A stretch of DNA of 64,000 nucleotides from Betaproteobacteria bacterium (GTDB taxonomy: Bacteria; Pseudomonadota; Gammaproteobacteria; Burkholderiales; Ga0077523). The stretch covers positions 157,845 to 221,844 of the forward strand of contig JADJPK010000011.1 in NCBI GenBank assembly GCA_016713305.1. Reading direction: 5' to 3'. The notes beneath the pieces were generated by a model. It ran no database searches, had not been told where the DNA came from, and saw only the letters and a list, made by a program, of their open reading frames with translations. Positions 28,979-37,302 of the stretch are shown here, piece after piece. The position numbers and the translations under genes were made by a program. Within the stretch, counting starts at the first letter, position 1. Every line of letters begins with the position of its first letter.

Positions 28979-29262
28979 GGTTCGAAGGATACGAGCGGTG
29001 GGACGATCCGGATGTAGCCTCGGGCAGGGCGAAAGGCCACAGAGCCGTGACATCGAGCACGGGGCGGGCGATGCCTCACGGGCGGTCTGCTTTCCACCCC
29101 GCGGCGCTTGTCCGGGCAGCACGATCGTCTCGCGGCGAACGCGGCACGTGCCGGCACGCGGAAAACACGCGTCGCTCGCGCTTTGCTCGTCCTCTCCAAG
29201 CCTTCGGCCCTTCTCGACACCCGTCGAGACGGACCCGAACGCTGCAGGAGACCTGTACTCGT

Positions 29263-30174
29263 TCAGCCTGGTGATGGCGCCGGGTCGGGTCCGGGCGTGA
29301 CATCAGCATCCTGAGCCGCCGCCGCGATCATCGCTGCCCGGGTGGCCGGCGTCTCCAGGCTGATGCGCCCGAGCGCGCCGGCGCGATAGTCCTGCAACAG
29401 GATCAGCGACGCCTTCTCCAGATCGAGACCGCCACCGCGCAGCTGGCAGCCGCGCCGGCGCGCGATGGCCTCGATCATGGCGTGCACGTCCAGCGCAGCG
29501 GGATCGAAGCCGTAGCGCGACTTCAGCGCCGATGGATAGCGGCGCTTCAGCAGCTCCGCGAGAAATGCCGCCACCTCTTCCTCCATCACGGCGTTGGTGC
29601 CCACGGCGTGGCTCGCCGCCAGCATCAGCCCGTCGGAGGGATGCACGATCTTCGGCCACAGCAGGCCGGGCGTGTCGGTGAGCGTCATGCGCGGACCCAT
29701 GGAGAGGCTCTGCTGCGCCTTGGTCACCGCCGGCTCGTCGCCCACCTTCGCCACCTTGCGCCTGACCAGGGCGTTCATGAGCGTGGACTTGCCCGCGTTG
29801 GGGATGCCCATGATCATCATGCGCAGCGGCTTGGTGCCGTCGTTGCGGTGCGGCGCGAGCGCCTGGCACAGCGCGATCACCTTCGCCGCGTCGCCGGCAT
29901 TGCGGCAGCTGAGCGCCACCGCCCGGAAATCCTTGCGCGCGGGCATGGCCGCGAGCCACTCGCGCGTGGCCGCCGGGTCGGCGAGGTCGGCCTTGTTGAG
30001 CACCCGCAGCCGCGGGCGCTGCCGGTGGGCGCACAACTCGGCGATCATGGGGTTGGCGCTCGCCTGGGGCAGGCGGGCATCGACTACCTCGATCACGACG
30101 TCCGTGCGCGCCATGGTTTCGGCGGCCTTCTCGCGCGCGAGGGCCATGTGCCCCGGGAACCACTGGATGCTCAT
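29263..30174 (-). CDS. rbgA: Ribosome biogenesis GTPase RbgA/YlqF
   Basis: This is a 303-residue circularly permuted GTPase that helps late assembly of the 50S subunit in the cytoplasm. The start MSIQWFPGHMALAREKA is the hallmark N-terminus. The permuted order is visible: G4 NKAD (60-63), then G1 GIPNAGKS (123-130), then G3 DTPG (167-170). G2 is probably in the SLSMGPRMTLT region. A C-terminal helical RNA-binding domain ends with an unusual Pro/Asp-rich tail (TPGPDPAPSPG). The ATG at 30174 is fixed by homology. An apparent short upstream frame ending at 30182 would place it second in a transcript. Confidence 0.94.
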   Translation of the reverse strand: MSIQWFPGHMALAREKAAETMARTDVVIEVVDARLPQASANPMIAELCAHRQRPRLRVLNKADLADPAATREWLAAMPARKDFRAVALSCRNAGDAAKVIALCQALAPHRNDGTKPLRMMIMGIPNAGKSTLMNALVRRKVAKVGDEPAVTKAQQSLSMGPRMTLTDTPGLLWPKIVHPSDGLMLAASHAVGTNAVMEEEVAAFLAELLKRRYPSALKSRYGFDPAALDVHAMIEAIARRRGCQLRGGGLDLEKASLILLQDYRAGALGRISLETPATRAAMIAAAAQDADVTPGPDPAPSPG

Positions 30175-30495
30175 GGGTGTGTCACTTCCGGCTGCCGAAG
30201 TCCGGTAGGCCCGCCCGGTCGCGAGGCGGGTGGAAAAGGATGAGGGCCTCCACTGGCTCGGCGGGCCGGCACGGCGCACCGGATCGCCCCCGATGGCCGC
30301 TCACGAACCCGGGCGCGTCGTCGAAGAGATTCTGGTCCGACGATGCGGTCCCTGTCGGTCTCGAACATGCGCGGATTGGGCGCCGCCGCGGCGAAGTGCG
30401 CGTTCATGAGAGTGAACAGAGGGCCGTCGAAGAGCCGTGAGGGTTGCGTCCGCCGCCTTCGCTTCGTCCATCGAGCGGCAGCGCCATCGCCGCAA
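30175..30495 (-). other. Gap with a possible broken short gene
   Basis: No intact gene is seen in these 321 bases. On the minus strand, pieces of protein-like sequence lie in different frames. LFDGPLFTLMNAHFAAAAPN and MFETDRDRIVG are followed in another frame by SDQNLFDDAPGFVSGHRG, ending at a TGA at 30182, just before rbgA. This could be a small frameshifted gene or chance. I cannot assign a family. Confidence 0.3.
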
Positions 30496-31032
30496 TCAGC
30501 TTGCGCACAGCTGCTCTTCGTACTCTTGCCGCAGGTGCTTCCAGGTGCTCCACAGCGACGGCGGCTGCCTGCCATGCAGGAGGGCGACGAGCCGTGCCAG
30601 GTGGGCGTGCCAGCCGGCGCAGACATTGAGGATCAGGTTGTCGCCACTCAAGCGCCGGTGGGTCAAGGTCAGCAATACTTCCTGGCCCGACGCTTCCAGC
30701 TCGATGCTGACCTCGCCGACGCCCGGCCAGAGATAGCGCAGGCGATGTGGCGGCTCCACCTCGACAAACTCGCAGGTGGCGCGTGACTCGGCCGGGAAGC
30801 CCTCGGGTCGGTCTGCAGGCGCATCGGATAGATCGTCGTTGCGCCAGACCAGTTCGAACGTGGCGCCGGCATGCAGCGGCATGTGGCCGCTCGCGAGCCA
30901 TTGCCGACGCAATTCGCTCTCGGTCAGGTAGGACCACACACGCTCCATCGAGCCGGGCAGCCGGCGCTGAATTCGCAGCACTTCACCATCGGACAACGTG
31001 CCGTGCCGGTCGTTGAAGGAAACATCGGTCAT
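30496..31032 (-). CDS. SRPBCC/AHSA1-family protein
   Basis: This is a 178-residue START-like (AHSA1) ligand-binding-fold protein. The typical segments are LRIQRRLPGSMERVWSYLTE, then ELRRQWLASGHMPLHAGATF, ATCEFVEVEPPHRLRYLWPG, and the C-terminal CAGWHAHLARLVALLHG. Its ATG overlaps the stop of the ArsR gene in an ATGA junction, and ArsR-AHSA1 pairs in this layout are widespread. Such pairs are usually an autoregulated unit whose AHSA1 partner binds or senses a hydrophobic small molecule. The ligand is unknown. The product is probably cytoplasmic, with no signal peptide. Confidence 0.88.
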   Translation of the reverse strand: MTDVSFNDRHGTLSDGEVLRIQRRLPGSMERVWSYLTESELRRQWLASGHMPLHAGATFELVWRNDDLSDAPADRPEGFPAESRATCEFVEVEPPHRLRYLWPGVGEVSIELEASGQEVLLTLTHRRLSGDNLILNVCAGWHAHLARLVALLHGRQPPSLWSTWKHLRQEYEEQLCAS

Positions 31033-31454
31033 CGCTTTCCTCGCTTTCGTTGGGCGGTGGGACGAGCGGGCGACCGGCTCGAACCCGCGTTGCGCGGCGT
31101 CGCCGCGGAGTCCGCTCCGGCGCTGGCTGTCTCGAGGCGCAGCAGTTCCTCGAGCCGGTCCAGCCGTGCGGTCCAGAATTTCTCGTAGTAGCGGAGCCAC
31201 TCGCTGGCAGCGGAAAGGGGATCCGCGTTCAGGCGGCAGACGTGCGTCCTGCCTTGCACGTCCCGCTGGATGAGCCCGGCGCCTTCCAGCGCCTTGATGT
31301 GCTTCGACGCAGCGGCCAGCGACATGCGGAACGGCTCGGCCAACTGACCGACGGTGTGCTCGCCCCCCGCCAGGCGGTTGAGCATCAGACGGCGCGTGGG
31401 ATCGCCCAGCGCGCGAAAGATGGCATCGAGTCGGGATTCGTTAAATTCAACCAT
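31029..31454 (-). CDS. ArsR-family transcriptional regulator
   Basis: This is a 141-residue winged-helix regulator. FRALGDPTRRLMLNRLAGGE starts the domain, and the recognition helix reads LAAASKHIKALEGAGLI, followed by the wing RDVQGRTHVCRL. No metal-binding Cys box (CxC) is present in helix 3, so it is not a classical ArsR/SmtB metal sensor. It belongs to the group paired with SRPBCC proteins. The ATG at 31454 lies inside an inverted repeat that is probably its own operator, which makes autorepression by direct occlusion likely. The tail is Ala/Arg/Ser-rich and overlaps the SRPBCC start. Confidence 0.9.
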   Translation of the reverse strand: MVEFNESRLDAIFRALGDPTRRLMLNRLAGGEHTVGQLAEPFRMSLAAASKHIKALEGAGLIQRDVQGRTHVCRLNADPLSAASEWLRYYEKFWTARLDRLEELLRLETASAGADSAATPRNAGSSRSPARPTAQRKRGKR

Positions 31455-31466
31455 GGGGTTGAATTT
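31443..31466. promoter_or_regulatory. Inverted repeat over the arsR start codon, probable operator
   Basis: AAATTCAAC, six bases CATGGG, then GTTGAATTT: perfect nine-base arms. The CAT within the spacer is the complement of the arsR start codon, so protein bound here would block both transcription and the translation start region. A second copy with the same core arms and spacer length lies 40 bp upstream. Confidence 0.75.
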
Positions 31467-31486
31467 ATGCGGTGCGCGCCCATCTG

Positions 31487-31502
31487 TCAACCATTTAGTT
31501 GA
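31487..31502. promoter_or_regulatory. Second ArsR-type inverted repeat upstream of arsR
   Basis: TCAAC, six bases CATTTA, then GTTGA. It shares arms and spacer length with the site at 31443-31466. Centre-to-centre distance is 40 bp, close to four helical turns, which would place two dimers on one DNA face. The AT-rich stretch around it may be the promoter. Confidence 0.7.
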
Positions 31503-31896
31503 ATATATGGGGCGGGCCCACGCGTTGACCGATTCTGCGGCACGCAGTCAGCCCGGTCTCCTGGGCGATCCTGATCGGAGCGAAACCCTACGCCATGCTC
31601 GCGCCGTGCTCGCCATCATTCAAGAACCCGAGAAGAGTAAATCCAGACGCGGCAGCGGGCGGCGGAGGACGTTGGCCGCATCGAAGCCGTGGTTGTCTGC
31701 TGACCTTGCGGATATCGGAGAGCACCTCGTCAGCTTCGCTCGGGCCAAGTGGACGGGGCCGCCCCGCGGCCAGTTTCCATTTCTCACGCCAACGCAGGTG
31801 CTCTCGTCGGCTGCGGCGGGCGCGATGCACTGCTGGCATGCATCCCGATGCCGGTGGGCAGGTCGCCCGGCCGGCCCGGGCCGCCGCAGGCGGCCG
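31503..31896. other. Intergenic stretch with no supported gene
   Basis: These 394 bases lie between the ArsR operator region and the first CZB gene. Several frames are open, but none has a ribosome-binding site, family motif or convincing composition. The end near the CZB gene carries GGCCGG/CCGGCC-rich inverted repeats (about 31868-31910), which could form a GC hairpin, but there is no T-run for an intrinsic terminator. Confidence 0.4.
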
Positions 31897-32247
31897 TCAG
31901 CCGGCCGCCTTGCGCATCTGCATGATCGCGTTCACGGTTTCATGGGACAACTTGCTGAAATTGCCTCCGGTGGCGATCAGGGCCTCGGCCTCGGCTTTCT
32001 TGCCTGCGCTGGCCTGAGTGACGACCTGGGACGCACACTTGTGGAACTGCGCGTGGGAAGCGCGCAACTTCTCATAGGCATCCAGGCTCTTGTACTTCGA
32101 GCCTTCCCCGTAGATCCATTTGCCCAGATCGCACTGGTTGTCCATCGCGACCTTGGTGCTGTCGAGCTGTTCGCCCGTGCCGTCGATGAACGTGCGAAGG
32201 CGTACCTTCCATTTCGTGTGTGCGGCGATTGCTTCGTCGAAATTCAT
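31897..32247 (-). CDS. Stand-alone CZB zinc-binding domain protein, copy 1
   Basis: This is a 116-residue protein consisting only of a CZB domain (chemoreceptor zinc-binding). The expected His3-Cys ligand set is visible: H10 in AIAAHTKWK, C39 in NQCDLGKWIYG, and H65 and H69 in LRASHAQFHKC. CZB domains usually sit at the C-terminus of soluble chemoreceptors or diguanylate cyclases and respond to zinc or hypochlorite. Here there is no partner domain and no signal peptide, so it is a free cytoplasmic module. A close second copy lies directly upstream on the same strand. It may buffer or sense zinc, or bind a partner in trans (inference). Confidence 0.88.
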   Translation of the reverse strand: MNFDEAIAAHTKWKVRLRTFIDGTGEQLDSTKVAMDNQCDLGKWIYGEGSKYKSLDAYEKLRASHAQFHKCASQVVTQASAGKKAEAEALIATGGNFSKLSHETVNAIMQMRKAAG

Positions 32248-32529
32248 GCTATTCCCCTGATGGTCATGGCAGAGAGGCCATATCGGCGCGTTACGGTCGA
32301 TTCGACCGCAACTTGATGCCGAGGGCCTGGCTTTCGATTTTCTGGCCGGAAACGGAGTCCTCCGGGAAGAACGGTCGCCGGTTCGGCGTCCGGCACCGGA
32401 GAAACCCGTGCGATCCGAAGGGCCCGGGCAGTGGTCTGCCCGCGCATCTGCCTGCGGCGGCGGACTGCGGGCGGGGCGTACGAAGGATCCGTCCGTCCGG
32501 TCTTGTGGCCCGCCAGTCCACCTCGCTGA

Positions 32530-32880
32530 TCAGTTCGCGGCCTTGCGCATCCGCATGATGGCGTTGACCGTTTCCTGCGAGAGCTTGCTGAAGGTGCCCC
32601 CGGGGCCGATCAGCGCCTCGGCTTCCGTCTTCCTGCCCGACTCCGCCTTGGCGACGACCTGGCCTACGCACTTGTGCATCTGCGCGTGCGAGGCGCGAAG
32701 CTTCTGGTAGTCCTCGAGGCTCTTGTACTTCGCGCCTTCTCCATAGATCCACTTGCCGAGATCGCACTGGTCATCCATGGACGCCTTGGTTGCGTCGATC
32801 TTCTCGCCGGCTCCGTCGATGTACGTGCGAAGGCGGATTTTCCATTTTGTGTGGGCCGAAATGGCGTCGTCGAAGTTCAC
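32530..32880 (-). CDS. Stand-alone CZB zinc-binding domain protein, copy 2
   Basis: This is a 116-residue near-duplicate of the neighbouring gene with the same ligands: H10 (ISAHTKWK), C39 (DQCDLGKWIYG), H65 and H69 (LRASHAQMHKC). It starts at a GTG with AGGTGA about six bases upstream, and homology begins at the first codon (NFDDAI). The copies share almost every motif but differ in helices 3-4 (AESGRKTEAEALIGPG here, ASAGKKAEAEALIATG in copy 1). A gap of 282 bases separates them, so each may have its own promoter. No chemoreceptor or GGDEF partner is nearby. The copper-type cluster lies upstream, in the opposite direction. Confidence 0.88.
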   Translation of the reverse strand: MNFDDAISAHTKWKIRLRTYIDGAGEKIDATKASMDDQCDLGKWIYGEGAKYKSLEDYQKLRASHAQMHKCVGQVVAKAESGRKTEAEALIGPGGTFSKLSQETVNAIMRMRKAAN

Positions 32881-33074
32881 TTTTCTCACCTGGTCGAGAT
32901 GGCTGAGATTGCCACCATTGCGTTCATCGGCCACATCTTCTGAATCTTGAGCCCCGCCAAAGGGCCGACGCGCAGATGGGGAAATGGACGATCGGAAACC
33001 GGAGCGCCGCAAAAGGGGAGGCGTCTTGACGCGCCGGGTTGCCCGCCGCGCCGGTACAGGCCTAGACTCGATCC

Positions 33075-33491
33075 ATGAGTCTGCTTCTGCGCCATGTGTT
33101 CGCCGCCGTGCTCGTCGCGGTGCTCGGCATTTCCCTGCCGTTGCAGGGATGGGCTGCCGTGGCGATGCCGTTCTGCAAGCAAGGGGGCTTCCCGGCAGCT
33201 GGTCAGTCGCACGAGCACGGTGCCGATGGACAGACCGCCGCGCATCACGCCGGCCATGACATCTCCGGTCAGGGCATCGAGGCGCACGCAACTGGGGATT
33301 GCGCGGATCATCACACCAACCTTCGCTGCAATCAGTGCGATCTCTGTGCGCTGGCCTGTGCCGGCGCATTGCCTTCCTCGGCGCGGCACCTGGCGATCCT
33401 CGGGACGGATGTCCCGCGTCCCGGCGACATCGAGGCTGCATTCGCGTTCATCACCCATCCTCTCCTGAAACCTCCGCGCGCCGCCGCCTGA
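33075..33491 (+). CDS. Small exported His/Cys-rich protein, probable metal-binding
   Basis: This is a 138-residue protein with a signal peptide (LRHVFAAVLVAVLGISLPLQG). It is rich in His (SHEHGADGQTAAHHAGHD, EAHATGDCADHHTNLRC) and has a Cys cluster, CNQCDLCALACAG. The tail is HPLLKPPRAAA. Small secreted proteins of this layout, some in the DUF2946 group, commonly sit at the front of copper-resistance gene sets. Here it precedes an outer-membrane factor and a multicopper oxidase. A role as periplasmic copper binder or sensor is an inference. Start ATG and hydrophobic leader agree. Confidence 0.7.
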   Translation: MSLLLRHVFAAVLVAVLGISLPLQGWAAVAMPFCKQGGFPAAGQSHEHGADGQTAAHHAGHDISGQGIEAHATGDCADHHTNLRCNQCDLCALACAGALPSSARHLAILGTDVPRPGDIEAAFAFITHPLLKPPRAAA

Positions 33492-33609
33492 GCGACGCAC
33501 GTTCCGACTCATCGAGCTTTCTCGATCAGCGCCGTTCCCCGACGGAACGCCTGAGGCGAGGCTCCGTCCGGCGGTCATGACGGCCGGACGGTCGAACTGG
33601 AGGTTTTCC

Positions 33610-35055
33610 ATGAAGCACTCACGACGATTCCGTCGCGCCGGGTTTGCACTGCATCCCGTCGCCTGGACCTTCTCCGCGATGGTCCTCGCCGGATGCACGC
33701 AGTTCTCGCCCGACGCCGGCATGTCGGGTCTGAACGAGATCGCGCAGGACCGGTTGCAGGCGCGTTCGCAATGGGCGCGTACGACGGAGGAGCAGGCCTC
33801 CATCCGCAAGGAAGTCGACGCTCTGCTGGCGCGGCCCCTCACGGCCGAGGACGCGATTCAGATCGCGCTTCTCAACAACCGGCGACTGCAGGCGGAGTTC
33901 GCGGACCTGCGCATTGCCGAGGCCGACCTCGTACAGGCCGGACGCCTGCCGAATCCGCGGTTCAGCACCACGCGCACACGCTCCGCCGATTCGTTCAAGT
34001 ACGAGACCTCGCTGACCTTTCCGATTCTCGGCCTCGTCACGATGCCTGCGGCGTTGAAGCTCGAGCGGCGCCGTCTCGAAGCGGTGCGGTTGCAAGTGGC
34101 CGACAGGCTGCTGCAACTCGCCGGGCAGACGCGGCAGGCCTATCTGGAGGCGGTCGAGGCGGAGGCGGCCCAGCGATACTTCGAAGGAGTTCACGAAGCC
34201 GCCGAGGCCACCGCAGAGCTGGCTCGCAGGATGGAAAAGGCGGGCAACTTCTCGCGTCTCGACCGTTTGCGGGAGCAGGCGTTCCAGCTCGACGTCGCGA
34301 CCGAGCTGTCCCGCGCGACGGCGGGCCGGGCCGTTGCCCGGGAAAGGCTCGTTCGTCTGTTGGGCCTGGATGACGGAGGCCGGCTGGTGTTGCCTTCGCA
34401 TCTGCCCGGACTGCCTGGGCAGGCTGCCGCTCTGTCCGAGCTGGAACCCTTCGCTCTCGATCACCGCATCGACATCCAGGCGGCCCGGCGCGAAGCCGAA
34501 GGAACTGCGGCGTCGCTGGGGCTGGTGAAGGTGACGCGGTTCGTGAACGCGCTGGAGCTGGGACCGGCCACCGTGCTGGAACAGGGCGATGCCACGAAGA
34601 AGGGCTACGAGATCAACGTGGAGTTGCCCCTCTTCGACTGGGGCGGCAGCCGCGTCGCCCGCGCCGAAGCGGTGTACATGCAGGCAGTCCACCGTGTTTC
34701 GCAGGTGGCCGTGGACGCCCGTTCCGAGGTCCGCGAACACCACGCGCGCTATGTCGCCGCCTGGGAGACCGCGAAACGGTATCGCGACGAGGTGGTGCCG
34801 CTGCGCGAGTCCATCTCCGATGAACAGCTGCTCCGCTACAACGGAATGCTGGTGAGTGTGTTCGAACTGATGTCGGATGCGCGCGACCAGATGGCGGCGG
34901 CCCAGGGCTACGCCCGGGCCCTGAGTGACTTCTGGCAGGCGGAATCCGCGCTGCGTGAAAGCCTCGGCGGACGCCTCCCCACCCCCACCTTGTCGGCGCG
35001 CGCGCCAGCGCCCGTGACGACGGCGCCGGCCGGTCACGACCACTCCGGAGACTGA
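33610..35055 (+). CDS. TolC/CusC-like outer-membrane factor lipoprotein
   Basis: This is a protein of about 481 residues. GGAGG precedes the chosen ATG (MKHSRRF). The leader ends in a lipobox, VLAGC, so Cys29 should be acylated as in CusC. Two OEP repeats follow: LTAEDAIQIALLNNRRLQAE and, in the second half, FALDHRIDIQAARREAEGT. The barrel strand VELPLFDWGGSRVARAEAVY is typical. The C-terminal part is Pro/Ala/Thr-rich and ends AGHDHSGD, which might bind metal. There is no cognate RND pump or adaptor here. The multicopper oxidase starts five bases downstream, so both are co-transcribed and probably serve copper tolerance. Confidence 0.88.
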   Translation: MKHSRRFRRAGFALHPVAWTFSAMVLAGCTQFSPDAGMSGLNEIAQDRLQARSQWARTTEEQASIRKEVDALLARPLTAEDAIQIALLNNRRLQAEFADLRIAEADLVQAGRLPNPRFSTTRTRSADSFKYETSLTFPILGLVTMPAALKLERRRLEAVRLQVADRLLQLAGQTRQAYLEAVEAEAAQRYFEGVHEAAEATAELARRMEKAGNFSRLDRLREQAFQLDVATELSRATAGRAVARERLVRLLGLDDGGRLVLPSHLPGLPGQAAALSELEPFALDHRIDIQAARREAEGTAASLGLVKVTRFVNALELGPATVLEQGDATKKGYEINVELPLFDWGGSRVARAEAVYMQAVHRVSQVAVDARSEVREHHARYVAAWETAKRYRDEVVPLRESISDEQLLRYNGMLVSVFELMSDARDQMAAAQGYARALSDFWQAESALRESLGGRLPTPTLSARAPAPVTTAPAGHDHSGD

Positions 35056-35059
35056 CCCC

Positions 35060-36436
35060 ATGGATCGCAGACATTTCATCACGAGCGGAGGTCTTGCCGT
35101 GCTGGGCGCCGGAGCTGTCTCTCGCGCCGCTCTCGCCGCATTGCCCGAAGCGCATCAGCAGACGAGCCCCGATACGCAGGTGCCGCGGGCGCCCCTCGAC
35201 GAGCAATCCTATCGCCCTGTGGTCACGCTGAACGGCTGGACGCTGCCGTGGCGCATGAATGCAGGATGGAAGGAGTTCCATCTGGTGGCCGAGCCGGTCG
35301 TCCGCGAGATCGCGCCGGGCATGAAGGCCAATCTCTGGGGATACAACGGCCAGTCGCCGGGCCCCACGATCGAGTGCGTCGAGGGCGACAAGGTGCGGAT
35401 CTTCGTGACCAACCGGCTGCCCGAACACACCTCGATCCATTGGCACGGCGTGCTGCTGCCCAACGGCATGGATGGCGTGAGCGGACTCACCCAGCCTTCC
35501 ATCAAACCGGGCAAGACGGTGGTCTACGAGTTCACCATGCGCAAGTCCGGGACGTTCATGTATCACCCGCACGCCGACGAGATGGTGCAGATGGCCATGG
35601 GCATGATGGGCGCGATCATCGTGCATCCGCGCGACCCGGCCGCGCACCGCGTGGACCGCGACTACGTGTTCCTCATCAACGCCTACGACATCGAGCCCGG
35701 GAGCTACACGCCGCGTGTGGCCACGATGCTGGACTTCAATCTGTGGACCTGGAACAGCCGGGCCTTTCCCGGCATCGATCACCTGGTCTGCGGCGTGGGA
35801 GAACGCGTCCGCATCCGCATGGGGAACCTCACGATGACCAATCACCCCATGCACATCCACGGCACGGAGATGGTCGTCACCGGAACGGACGGCGGCTGGG
35901 TGAGGGACTCCGCACAGTGGCCCGAAGTGACCGTCGACATCCCCGTGGGTGCGATCCGGACCGTGGAGTGCGTTTTCCAGGACGCCGGGGACTGGTCGTT
36001 CCACTGCCACAAGTCGCACCACACGATGGGCCCGATGGGGCATCAGGTGCCGACCATGATCGGGGTCGATCAGAAGGGTCTGTGGCAGAAGTTCCGCAAG
36101 CTGGTGCCCGGCTACATGGTGATGGGCGACACGGGCATGGCGGAAATGGGCGAGATGCAGATGGCCCTGCCGGAGAACACGCTGCCCATGATGACCGGGG
36201 AGGGCCCGTTCGGCCCCATCGAGATGGGCGGGATGTTCACGGTGGTCAAGGCGCGGGAGGGCCTGGCGCCGGACCAGCACACCGTGCCGGAGTGGCATAC
36301 CCATCCGCCGGGGACGGTCGCTTACGAGTGGACGGGGGAACCCGTGGCCGCAATACGGCATGCGGAGCCGGCCATCGACGAAAAGGCGTTGACCGTGACG
36401 CGCGGCGGCGGTGGCAAGGGTATGCACCAACATTGA
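35060..36436 (+). CDS. Multicopper oxidase, probably exported by Tat
   Basis: This is a 458-residue copper oxidase. The leader MDRRHFITSGGLAVLGAGAV has a twin-Arg start, consistent with Tat export of a folded copper enzyme. Copper motifs are present: HWHG (127-130), YHPHADE (from 168), NHPMHIHG, and the C-terminal HCHKSHHTMGP that carries the T1/T3 ligands. It is shorter than CueO/CopA. A Met-rich stretch (MVMGDTGMAEMGEMQMALPE) after the last copper site could bind Cu(I), as in CueO and CopA. The likely activity is oxidation of Cu(I) to less toxic Cu(II) in the periplasm. It follows the outer-membrane factor at once. Laccase-like activity on organics is an alternative. Confidence 0.92.
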   Translation: MDRRHFITSGGLAVLGAGAVSRAALAALPEAHQQTSPDTQVPRAPLDEQSYRPVVTLNGWTLPWRMNAGWKEFHLVAEPVVREIAPGMKANLWGYNGQSPGPTIECVEGDKVRIFVTNRLPEHTSIHWHGVLLPNGMDGVSGLTQPSIKPGKTVVYEFTMRKSGTFMYHPHADEMVQMAMGMMGAIIVHPRDPAAHRVDRDYVFLINAYDIEPGSYTPRVATMLDFNLWTWNSRAFPGIDHLVCGVGERVRIRMGNLTMTNHPMHIHGTEMVVTGTDGGWVRDSAQWPEVTVDIPVGAIRTVECVFQDAGDWSFHCHKSHHTMGPMGHQVPTMIGVDQKGLWQKFRKLVPGYMVMGDTGMAEMGEMQMALPENTLPMMTGEGPFGPIEMGGMFTVVKAREGLAPDQHTVPEWHTHPPGTVAYEWTGEPVAAIRHAEPAIDEKALTVTRGGGGKGMHQH

Positions 36437-36803
36437 GCGACGCGCGGTTTGTGCGGTGCACGAATCATGGGTGCCGGCGTCTCGTCCCCGGCTCGGCTCG
36501 CCGGCGTCCCTTCTCTCAGTCCCACCACTGTCCCCTGAATTCATTCGGGTTGGCGCCTGCGCGGCCGGGCTCCTGCATGGTTTTTGTCGCGCCGCAGCAA
36601 GACGGCAAGGGCTTTGCTTTGGAAGGCAAGGAAGACGGTGGCGCGTGGTACGAATCGGGCTCCTCCGGCCTGTCGGGTGAACCGGCTACGGCGCCACGCG
36701 GAATTGGTCAGGGTGACAAGGTACGGGACCACCCGGGCGGGGATGACGGATTCTCCCGGTGCGGGAGGCCACCCGGCCTTCGAACCGGAAAGAGGGAACG
36801 AGC
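36437..36803. other. Intergenic stretch with no supported gene
   Basis: These 367 bases lie between the multicopper oxidase and a small exported protein on the same strand. Open frames on both strands have no ribosome-binding site or family signal. I see no clear terminator with a T-run after the oxidase gene. Confidence 0.4.
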
Positions 36804-37220
36804 ATGAACGACGTTGCTGGAAAGACATGGATCCGCCGGACCAGGCTTGTGGTCGCTGGCCTGGTCCTGGCGGCAGGCTCCGCGGCGGGTGCGGCCGATC
36901 TGTCCGCGGCAGGTTCGGGCGAAGGTCCGAATGCCAGCACGTACCGTGTGCGCATGGCGCTCAACGACAACGAGATCACGGTGTGCCTGTTCGACGCCGG
37001 GAGCGGTGCCCCGGTGACGGAAGCGCTGGAGGTCGACGCGATCGTCCGGTCCGCCCAGGACGAGACCCACGTGCATCTGCGGCCGGCCGGCGGAAACTGC
37101 TCCAGCGGGCGCGGCCGATTCATCCTCGATCCGCGCATGCGTGTCTCGATCCAGGTGCGGTCTTCGGGACAGCCGCTGACCCAGGCTTCGTTCGAACCCA
37201 TGAAACGCGTGGCGTACTGA
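36804..37220 (+). CDS. Small exported protein of unknown function
   Basis: I do not recognise the family. The 138-residue product has a signal peptide (RRTRLVVAGLVLAAGSAAGA). The mature domain contains STYRVRMALNDNEITVCLFD, TEALEVDAIVRSAQDETHVH and CSSGRGRFILDPRMRVSIQV, which look like a small beta-rich domain. Two Cys residues about 56 apart could pair in the periplasm. The ATG follows AGAGGGAACG. It lies downstream of the copper-type cluster in the same direction, but 367 bases away, so membership in that unit is uncertain. Confidence 0.6.
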   Translation: MNDVAGKTWIRRTRLVVAGLVLAAGSAAGAADLSAAGSGEGPNASTYRVRMALNDNEITVCLFDAGSGAPVTEALEVDAIVRSAQDETHVHLRPAGGNCSSGRGRFILDPRMRVSIQVRSSGQPLTQASFEPMKRVAY

Positions 37221-37302
37221 GCGCGCCTGTCCGGCGCCGATCTTCCCCGGTTAGAATTCCGCCCCTTGCAAGGGACTGCGGTTCCACCACCGGGATGAGG
37301 CA

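Noticed and set aside
31588..31839. Minus-strand frame of 83 codons upstream of the first CZB gene
   Set aside because: No ribosome-binding site, no family similarity that I recognise and overlapping open frames on the other strand.
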